DNA of 42,903 nucleotides. Source: Zygnema cylindricum. Taxonomy: Eukaryota; Streptophyta; Zygnematophyceae; Zygnematales; Zygnemataceae. The position numbers and the translations under genes were made by a program. Shown here piece after piece: positions 32,294-40,339 of the stretch; position 1 is the stretch's first letter; each line of letters starts with the position of its first letter. The notes under the pieces were generated by a model that was given only the letters and a program-made list of their open reading frames with translations, searched no databases and was not told the DNA's origin. The DNA lies in the NCBI GenBank assembly GCA_037447655.1, contig JBBHKE010000534.1:64001-106903 (forward strand). The letters are read 5' to 3'.

Positions 32294-32611
32294 ATGGGAG
32301 AGAGTGAGGAAAGTTCAATTTTTGGGGGTAATGGGTTTGACATCACTAAAGGGAGTGATTGCATTTATGAAGGTGTACCTGTAAAAGGGTTAACATCTGG
32401 GTGTGTGTTGCAGATTAGAAAGGGGGCTGGCTGTTTGGATTGCAAGAGGGAAATTGGATTTAGTGTGGATGGAAAGGAGATGAGGTGGATAAAATCTTGG
32501 CTCGGATTTATGAAAAGTGGGATGCTAAATAAAATGTGTGGTGCAATTATTATTCATGTTCATCAAATGCACTGTTTTAAATACGATAATATTTTTCTTG
32601 AATTATATTAA
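32294..32611 (+). CDS. Hypothetical ORF in element L, ~105 aa
   Basis: Open frame from ATG 32294 to TAA 32609-32611. I do not recognise it. Visible features: Gly/Ser-rich start, LDCKREIGFSVDGKEMRWIKSW in the middle (two nearby Cys), and an aromatic/His-rich end (HVHQMHCFKYDN). It stands where RT and RNase H would be, in a region otherwise full of stops, 84 bp before the LTR. It may be chance, diverged pol, or a captured fragment. Confidence 0.3.
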   Translation: MGESEESSIFGGNGFDITKGSDCIYEGVPVKGLTSGCVLQIRKGAGCLDCKREIGFSVDGKEMRWIKSWLGFMKSGMLNKMCGAIIIHVHQMHCFKYDNIFLELY

Positions 32612-32676
32612 AAGAAAAGGAATAAGAAAAAAAAAGGGTGTTAGTTTATTTGTTTGTAGAAGTTGAAAGGAAAATA

Positions 32677-32695
32677 GACTAGAAAATAAGAGGAG
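32677..32695 (+). other. Polypurine tract of L
   Basis: GACTAGAAAATAAGAGGAG directly before TGTTGATATTTG. It matches the PPT of N (33878-33894, minus) and H (16599-16615, minus). Confidence 0.82.
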
Positions 32696-32828
32696 TGTTG
32701 ATATTTGAGTATTTTCTAGGTCTATTAGGATAGAAAGAGAGTAAAGACAGCTTGCCTCTAACTCCCCTTTCCAAGCCCCCACACTTGTCGTAGTCACTAA
32801 AGGCTGGATAGGGAGCTAAAGCCATGGA

Positions 32829-33877
32829 TGAAACTCTGAGACCTCAATAAGTCCTCAGAGTGGACAGCTTCCAAAAAGCCTCTAGGATAATCCTGACCCT
32901 TTTGTGTTTAAGCAAAAATAACTGCCACCCTGGCAGACAAAAACTCTGACCACCTTCACCCCTGTGAAGACAAGACTCCCGTGAGTCGATAGCAAAAAGA
33001 ATCTCTGAATTTGCTCTCCTAAGCAGTAAGTTATGGAGGGTCAAGTTGACCTTTTGAACAGAAGCTCTCTGGTAGAGAGGGTCCTATCTCCTAATTTTTC
33101 GAAGTCCTATCTCTCTCACAGACTCTATCTACTAATGTACGGAACCAATCAGAATTGAGTTCCGTACGCAAAAGTACAGCTGCCGGTGTACTTTAGGTAC
33201 GGACATTGTACGACAAGGCCTAAATGTCGACACATGTCATATCCAGATTTGATGCCATAATCTCCGGGGATTCCACGATCCAACGAAATTTCGCCACGCG
33301 TCATCTGATGTGGCGATGACCACAAACCACCGAAAACTTCCTCCGCGATCTCGGCGCTAATTGCGGCCGTCCGATTAGAATCTAATTTAATCGTAGCCGT
33401 AATAAATACATGTGCGGTATTTGTTTCATTTACGAAACAAATGCGCGGTATTGATTTATAGTCCGTACCGTAATCCGTACTTTATATATTACCGGATCTA
33501 TGTATCCCGTAATCTATTATAGTTAAATGAATAATCGTACGTATACATATTTAAATAACTATCAAACTATATACTTCGTATCATGACTCCTAGACTTAAC
33601 GGCTAAGGCTACCGGCTATTTCTTGTCTGCCGGCCGGTAGGTACAAGGATCAATTCCTGCCGCCGGCACATACCTTTTAAATAAATAAACCCGAACTAAT
33701 ATAAATTTCCCGTAAACCTCAGGATAGCCTAGGTAGCCATGGCTCTAGCTTCCTCTCCAATTTCTCAGTGACAACGACAAGTTTGAGAGTTGGAGAGAGA
33801 AGTTAGAGATAGACTGCCTCGGCTTCTTTATTTCTTTTCAGACCTAGAAAATACTTAAAAAACCATTAGTTTCTACA
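32829..33877 (-). repeat. 3' LTR of element N
   Basis: 1049 bp, TGTAGAAACT at 33877 to GAGTTTCA at 32829. HP1 is at 33732-33817. The tRNA-like block at 33590-33668 has an outer stem TGCCGGC/GCCGGCA. The GTAC cluster is near 33138-33215. By hand comparison it differs from the 5' LTR by about 20 changes in the ~310 bp nearest the LTR 3' end but only about 15 in the other ~740 bp. Confidence 0.93.
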
Positions 33878-33894
33878 CTCCCCTTATTTTCTAG
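33878..33894 (-). other. Polypurine tract of N
   Basis: The minus strand reads CTAGAAAATAAGGGGAG, overlapping the pol stop region and directly preceding the LTR start TGTAGAAA. Confidence 0.85.
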
Positions 33895-36800
33895 TCAATC
33901 TTTAATTTCAGACCACACTTCTCCCTGCAAAAACTTAACTTAGGGGAAGGCACAGGTTTGGTCATCATATCTGCTACCATCTCACTATCTGGTCTGTACT
34001 CTAAACTGATTATTTTGTTTTCTACTTTTTCTCTAACAAAGCTGAGTCTGATGTCCATGCGTTTGGCTTTAAAATGATGTTTAGGATTGGCAGAAATAGC
34101 GATTGCTGCCTGATTATCACAAAATATTTTCTGCACAGCACTCTTAAGGTGACCAAGCTCACGAAGCAAAGACTTGACCAACATCAATTCTTTTACAGCA
34201 GAGCAAGAGGCCATATACTCAGCCTCCATGGTGGACTGAGCAATAACCTTTTGCTGTTTGCTACTCCAACAGCAAGCCCCATCACCCACATATAATAGAT
34301 ATCGAGAAGTGCATCTCCTCATCGGAGCATCACCATAACTGGCATCACTCCAAGTAGTGATGTCAGTATTCTCCCCACCCAAATGCAACCATAGATCCCT
34401 AGTTCCTACCAAATATCTAAGGACTCTCTTAGCTGCCTCCCAATCCTTCTTAGTGGGAGCATTTAGACTTCTACTCAGCACTCCTACAGCTGCAGCTAGA
34501 TCCGGCCGGGTACAATTCATAAAATAGATTAGACTTCCCACTACTTGCCTGTAAGGAATAGTTTGCATGAACTTCTGTTCTTCAGGAGATAATTCCTCGT
34601 CTAAGACTATGACTCCTTCTTCCTCACTCCCCTCACTTCCCTTCTTCAACTCCATTGGAGTTGTACAACTATTAGCTTTATCCATTTTAATTTTTTCAAG
34701 CATGTTCCCTATTGCTTCCTTTTGAGTCAATCTTATAATTTTTCTTTTTCGGTCTCTCTCTACTTGAATTCCCAAAATATATTTTGCTTCCCCCATATCC
34801 TTCATTTCAAATCTCCCCTTAAGATTGGTTTTCAGTTTATTAATTTTTTCCATTGATTAACTTAAAACAAGCAAATCATCAACATAAATTGCAATAAATA
34901 TAAAACCTTCATCATCTTCGAAAACATAGATTGAGTGATCTGAGCTGATTCGGATATATCCCATACCGGTAAGAAACTCGTCAAGCTTCTTATTCCACTA
35001 TCGAGGCGCCTGTTTCAAAACCATAAAGAGATTTAATCAGCCGGCATACCTTACTCTCCTCTCCTTCTTCCACAAACCCTTCGGGTTGTCGCATGAAGAT
35101 CTCCTCTTCCAATTCTCCATGCAAAAAGGTTGTTTTGATGTCCATCTGGTGCACTTCCATGTCTTCGGCTGCTGCCAGGCTTAGAAGAATGAAGACGGAG
35201 GGAAATCTGACCACCGGGGCAAAGGTTTCCTCGTAGTCAATTCCTTCCTTTTGTGTAAATCCCTTTGCCACTAGTCGGGCCTTGTAGCGCTCGATTGTGT
35301 TATCTGGGTTCAGTTTTAATTTGAAAATCCACTTACAACCGATTGGTTTTCGGTTAGGTGGACAATCCACCAGCTCCGAAGTATCGGCTGCCATGATTGA
35401 GGCCATCTCTTCATTGATGGCTGTCTTCACCCGATTTCTTTCTGGACAAGTCATCGCCTCTCCATAAGTTTGAGGTTCATCTTGATGAGATAGTTTAGTT
35501 ACCTTGTTATTAACCTATTTTTCTTGCAGTCTTTTACTACTCCTCCTTCCCCCCTCAAAATCTGAGGCCGGAAATGATGGTTCTCGTGGATTCTTTCGAA
35601 CAAACTCGACTTCTCCCCTATCCCTTGATTCCGAATCAATTTCCACCACGTCTTCCGCTTCGAGTAGAGTTGTCACTGGAGTTTCCACAGCCGAGTCCTT
35701 TTCGGTCTGATTTGTTCTTGCAAGAGTGTCATCTTCTCTAAAACCTGGATAGTTAGGAAGCTCAAAGTCATCGGAATTTCTTGACTCAAATCTGATTTTT
35801 ACTGACTTCGTATATTTGAAGGGATCCACAGACTTTCCTTCATCCATAACTACTATATGCTTTACTAAGATTATATCTTCCCTTTTTAGATCATAAACTC
35901 TATATCCTTTAACATCTTCATCATATCCTAATAAGTATCCCGGTTTTCCTTTAGGATCTAGCTTCCAATTGGACCAATCAGTGTCTAGACTGAACACTTG
36001 ACTGCCGAAAACCTTTAAATGAGATAAGTCTGGTTTCCGGCCTGTCCATCTCTCATAAGGTGTTTGATCTTTTATAGCTGAAGTAAAAACTCTATTTTTG
36101 AGGTAATAAGCACAGTTCATTGCTTCTGCCCAAAACCTTTTTCCTATCTTCTTATCCGACAACATACTTCTAGCAGTATCACTTAGTGTTCTATTTAACC
36201 TTTCAGCTACCCCATTCTGTTCCGGATTTTCTGGAACTGTCTTTTGGTGTTGAACCCCATCTTCCCTCAAAAAATCCTCAAACTGGTTAGAAGTATACTC
36301 TCCACCATTGTCACTCCTTACTCTCTTGATTGGAGTTTCATGGAGTTTTTCGCTCCATGCTTTATGTTGTCTAAAACAGTCCTCAGCTTCTGACTTGTTT
36401 TTCAAAAAATACACACGAGAATACCACCACCAATCATAAGTTATAGTCATCATAAATCTCTTCCCCCCCGGTGAGGGCACTCGAGCCGGTCCCCAAATAT
36501 GTGTGTGTACTAGATCTAGAAGTTTTTCTCCCTTGTAGGTGGCTGTTATAGGAAAGGGTAATCTGTGTGCTTTACCTTGAGCACACCCACTACAATCACT
36601 TATATCATCACTCTCACTGAACTGAATCCCTTCCACCACTCCCATCTCTTTCATCTCTCTTAACTTATCTAGATTCACATGCCCAAGCCTCTTATGTCAC
36701 ATCATAATATCATGAACACCAGCATAATAAAGTTTCTTCGTTTCATTACTTAAGATCAGCCTAAACATCCCAAGGCTACCTTTCTCAGCAATGAAATAGA

Positions 36801-38250
36801 CATCCTCCTCAAAACTAGCAGTAAAGACTCCTTCCCTAGTGCTAGTAAAAAAACCCTTATCATCTAATACAGATGTAGAGATAAGGTTTTTGTTCAGCTC
36901 CGGGATAAACAATACATCGGAGAATGTTAATATGGATGTCTTTCCTTCTACTAACACTTTCATATCTACCGATCCTACAAGAGTAGTGGTGACTATCCTC
37001 CCATCCCCGTACTCTATCTCTACGGTGGGAATCTTTCTTATCTTAGTGAACAAGTGCCTATCCTTACAGATGTGCATTGAGGCACCTGAATCTATAATCC
37101 AGCCTGCTTCACCTTTCAATCCACCGTAAGCACATTTTTGCCTTCGTGGAATTTCGACCTCGTTTGTCGCCTCCAACTCCTCATCCAAAAGGAGCTCATC
37201 GTCCTCGTCCTCGGATTCCGCCTCATGTACCTGTGTGACAAGGGCCTTTTTCTTTCCTCTCGGGGTACCACCGGTCTGCCCCTCCTTTAACCGAAGCTCG
37301 GTTAGCTTGGTGCACTCTGCCATATAGTGCCCCGGTTTCTTACAAAAATGACATAAACCTTTGGGAGCCCTTGGTTCAAACTCGCCAACCTGTTTTTTCT
37401 GCTCCCTACCCCCATAGTTTCCGACTAGTTTCCGGGAATCCTTGTTCCTCCAATCGATCGCTGTTGCTAAGGCTTAGCCACTCTTTCCTCCCCTTCGGAT
37501 CTCAATCGTATTCTCTCGAACGAGAATCATCCCTATCACTGAGTTCCATATCCACCTTGAGTCGGGCAAGTCCTACACACGGTTGACAATGTTCTCGAAC
37601 TCATCAGGTAACTTCATTAGTAAACAGTTAACCTTTTCTTTTTCACTAAAAACTTTTCCCGCACTCTCTAGCTCCATGAAGAGTGTAGCAAGCTCATTGC
37701 AAAAATCCAACATATTTCCCCCTTTGTATACATACTCCTTAACTTTCTGATCAGCCAACTGTTGATGTTGAATCGTACCACTTCGGTACATCTCTATGAG
37801 AGCTATCCAAAGATCGGATGCCCTCTCTACCTGCAAATGAGGACATGCAAGTCCTTGAGTGAGATGGCGTAAGATGAAGTGCTTTGCCGCCATATTGTTG
37901 AAGTCCCAGGTTTCAGTATCATTCTCCTCGTTCCTTGGAATAGGTGACATGAATGCTAAACCAGTTGCTACTGGTGTGGTCGCCTCCTTCTCTTTTCCTT
38001 TGTCCACCACCTCTCCTTCCTTTGTTTCCTCCGTTGAAGGTGAATCCTCTTTCCTGGTGAATCTGCTTCCTTTAAACCCTGGAGGAATTCGAAGACTTGA
38101 TGGACGCCCCAATCGTCCACTCACTATCCCCCAAAACCTTTTTTCGCATAGAGCTCCTATCATCATACTTTCCCAGTATATGAAGCGTGTTCCATTAAAT
38201 ATTGGTACCCTAGAGGGTGGGCCCATAACGTGAAACTGTGAGACCTCCAT
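33891..38250 (-). pseudogene. gag-pol: Element N gag-pol, full length with several lesions
   Basis: ATG 38250-38248 lies in the 5' LTR. Domains: gag (HVMGPPSRVPIFNG, GIVSGRLGRPS, YVYKGGNMLDFCNEL); knuckle CHFCKKPGHYMAEC; acidic stretch; protease IIDSGASMHIC; integrase HKRLGHVNLDKL, CSGCAQGK, RSDNGGEY, VAERLNRT; linker; FEGGRRSSKRL; RT CKWIFKLKLNPDN, SLYG, YVDDLL; RNase H FCDNQAAIAI; MMTKPVPSPKL. Lesions: stops at 37573, near 37470, at 36697 (Trp to TGA), 35515, near 34998 and near 34858, plus a one-base insertion near 35020 in SLYGLKQ. The first integrase aspartate is His (HTHIWGP), so integrase looks inactive even without the stops. Confidence 0.93.
38218..38230 (-). other. Primer-binding site of N
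   Basis: The minus strand reads CGTTATGGGCCCA, 12 of 13 bases of the anticodon-arm complement, in frame as H-V-M-G-P. Confidence 0.82.
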
Positions 38251-39280
38251 AAGTCCTCAGATTGGATAGCTTCCAAGAAGCCTCTAGGATAATCCTGACC
38301 CCATTGTGTTTAAGCAAAAATAACTGCCACCCTGGCAGACAAAAAATTTGACCACCTTCACCCCTTTGAAGATAAGATTCCCCTGAGTCGATAGCAAAAA
38401 GAATCTCTGAATTTGCTCTCCTGAGCAGTAAGTTATGGAGGGTCAAAGTTGACCTTTTGTACAGAAGCTCTCTGGGAGAGAGGGTCATATCTCCTAATTT
38501 TTCTAAGTCCTATCTCTCTCACAGACTCTATCTTCTGATGTACGGAACCAATCAGAATTGAGTTCCGTACGCAAAAGTACAGCTGCCGGTGTACTTTAGG
38601 TACGGACATTGTACGACAAGGCCTAAATGTCGACACATGTCATATCCGGATTCGATGCCATAATCTCCGGGGATTCCACGATCCAACGAAATTTCGCCAC
38701 GCGTCATCCGATGTGGCGATGACCACAAACCGCCGAAAACTTCCTCCGCGATCTCGGCGCTAATTGCGGCCGTCCGATTAGAATCTAATTTAATCGTAGC
38801 CGTAATAAATACATGTGCGGTATTTGTTTCATTTACGAAACAAATGCGCGGTATTGATTTATAGTCCGTACCGTAATCCGTACTTTATATATTACCGGAT
38901 CTATGTATCCTGTAATCTATTATAGTTAAATGAATAATCGTACGTATACATATTTAAATAACTATCAAACTATATACTACGTATCATGACTCCTAGACTT
39001 AACGGCTAAGGCTACAGGCTATTTCCTGTCTGTCGGCCGGTAGGTACAAAGATCAATTCCTGCCGCCGGCACATACCTTTTAAATAAATAAACCCGAACT
39101 AATATAAATTTCCTGTAAACCTCAGGATAGCCTAGGTAGCCATGGCTGTAGCTTCCTCTCCAATTTCTCAGTGACTGCGACAAGTTTGAGAGTTGGAGAG
39201 AGAAGTTAGAGATAGACTGCCTCGGCTTCTATATTTCTTTTCAGACCTAGAAAATACTTAAAAAACCATTAGTTTCTACA
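38231..39280 (-). repeat. 5' LTR of element N
   Basis: 1050 bp, TGTAGAAACT at 39280 to CAGTTTCA at 38231. It contains HP1 (39135-39221), the tRNA-like block (about 38990-39070), a GTAC cluster (about 38538-38615) and the gag start codon at its 3' end. Confidence 0.93.
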
Positions 39281-39328
39281 ATGGATGCCTAAGCTCACTA
39301 GAGAAGACAGGGGTTGATTTAGGTAGAT

Positions 39329-39424
39329 GTACCAAAAGGTACTTGACGGACCCAGGAATTGATCTTGATACCTGTTGTACCAAAAGGTACTTGACGCACC
39401 CACGAATTGATCCTGATACCTGTT
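39329..39424 (+). repeat. 48-bp tandem duplication in LTR M
   Basis: Two copies (39329-39376 and 39377-39424) beginning GTACCAAAAGGTACTTGACG and including the hairpin core GAATTGATC. The 5' LTR of L has one copy. The outer stem halves CTTGACGGAC (39342) and GTCCGTCAAG (39425) are both kept. Confidence 0.88.
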
Positions 39425-39717
39425 GTCCGTCAAGTCACCCGTAGCCGGTTGCTTTGTTCGTTTAGTCTAGGACTAGTACTAAGGTATATTAGGTTTGATA
39501 TGTATATAAACAAGGACACGTAGGATTTTCCATTTAACTGGATTACAGTATATTGGACATAGAAACAGTTGTACTATTTGTACCGGACGAAACAAATAGT
39601 TCGGACATTTGTTTTGACGGTCCGTATAAAATACCGATATTAATCTGACAACCGTGGTTGGCCCCGACTTCGCGAAAGGACAATTTGGCGGTTTGCAAAA
39701 TCCGCCACTCCAGATGA

Positions 39718-39725
39718 CACGTGGC
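39718..39725 (+). promoter_or_regulatory. G-box CACGTGGC in LTR M
   Basis: CACGTGGC, the core recognised by plant bZIP factors, 240 bp upstream of TATAAAA. The same octamer is in LTR G (15975-15982) and LTR J (26561-26568). Confidence 0.45.
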
Positions 39726-39805
39726 AACATCATACGGGTTTACAGAATCTGCGGAACGGAAGACGACCAATCTGTATGTGACAAATGTCGCATAATGGCG
39801 ACATC

Positions 39806-39887
39806 GTACACTCTCCGTACAGAAAGTACACCGGCATCTGTACTTCATTGTACGGTAAAGTCCTGTGATTTGTAAGTACCTCAGTAC
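39806..39887 (+). promoter_or_regulatory. GTAC cluster upstream of the LTR M TATA box
   Basis: Seven GTAC tetramers, starting at 39806, 39817, 39826, 39840, 39850, 39876 and 39884; the first five are spaced 9-14 bp. GTAC is the core bound by SBP-domain factors of plants and algae. Similar clusters lie in LTRs G, K and N. Confidence 0.45.
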
Positions 39888-39960
39888 TAGAGGATTTAAA
39901 GAGGGGTTTAGGACTTATAATATTTTGGGTAGGTAGCCGCCTCTCCCAGAGAGCATCTTG

Positions 39961-39967
39961 TATAAAA
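39961..39967 (+). promoter_or_regulatory. TATA box of LTR M
   Basis: TATAAAA followed by GGCAAACTTTGG. Other clade-2 LTRs have degenerate forms at the same place (CTATACAAAAGG in G, TGTACAAAAGG in N). Confidence 0.6.
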
Positions 39968-40339
39968 GGCAAACTTTGGCCAGCCATATCTATCAACTCA
40001 GTTGACCAAATTCAGTGATTCTTTTTGAAGCGGACTCAAGGGAGTCTAAGCTACACAAAGGTGTAGTCGGTCAGAGTTTTTGCCTGCTTGAGAGACTGCA
40101 TTTCTAAGGGAAATTCAAAGTGGGTGAATGTATCCAAATCACATATTCTAACTTTGCATTCTGTGGTGGAACTGAGCACACAGAAAGTCTTATTTCATAG
40201 GGGTGAAACTTTAATGGGGTATGATGTACAAGGGTTCAATCATTTAGGTTTATATAAACTTCGAGTCGGCACTATCTAGATTAGTTCCTTTTGATTTGTG
40301 AATTATGTGTGGCAATGGAGCCCATAGAATTTCAGTATA

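Larger units (their letters stand above)
32829..39280 (-). mobile_element. Element N: full-length Copia element, youngest level of the nest
   Basis: 6,452 bp, flanked by atgga at 32824-32828 and 39281-39285. LTRs of 1049 and 1050 bp, PBS, complete set of gag, protease, integrase, RT and RNase H, and PPT. It sits inside the 3' LTR of L at the HP1 sequence GCCATGGA. Structurally complete, but gag-pol carries about seven disabling changes. Confidence 0.94.
28689..40334 (+). mobile_element. Element L: pol-less Copia element, carrying N and D
   Basis: Flanked by gtata at 28684-28688 and 40335-40339, inside gag of K. Own sequence: 5' LTR (28689-29314 plus 30330-30838), PBS, damaged gag, ~700 bp without protease, integrase or RT, PPT, 3' LTR (32696-32828 plus 39286-40334). 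Later guests are solo LTR D and element N. With only ~1.86 kb of internal sequence it must have depended on other copies for polymerase and integrase. Confidence 0.9.
32696..40334 (+). repeat. 3' LTR of element L (M), split by element N
   Basis: About 1,182 bp of LTR in two pieces (32696-32828 and 39286-40334), with N between copies of atgga. It is longer than the 5' LTR because of a 48-bp tandem duplication at 39329-39424. It carries HP1 (split by N), two copies of part of the tRNA-like block, G-box CACGTGGC at 39718-39725, seven GTAC sites at 39806-39887, and TATAAAA at 39961-39967. Confidence 0.9.

Noticed and set aside
33891-38250. Mutation-driven silencing (RIP-like C-to-T) as the cause of the stops
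   Set aside because: Stops come from several change types (CAG to TAG, TGG to TGA or TAG, AAG/GAA to TAA/TAG), and I cannot count substitutions reliably by eye, so no bias is claimed.
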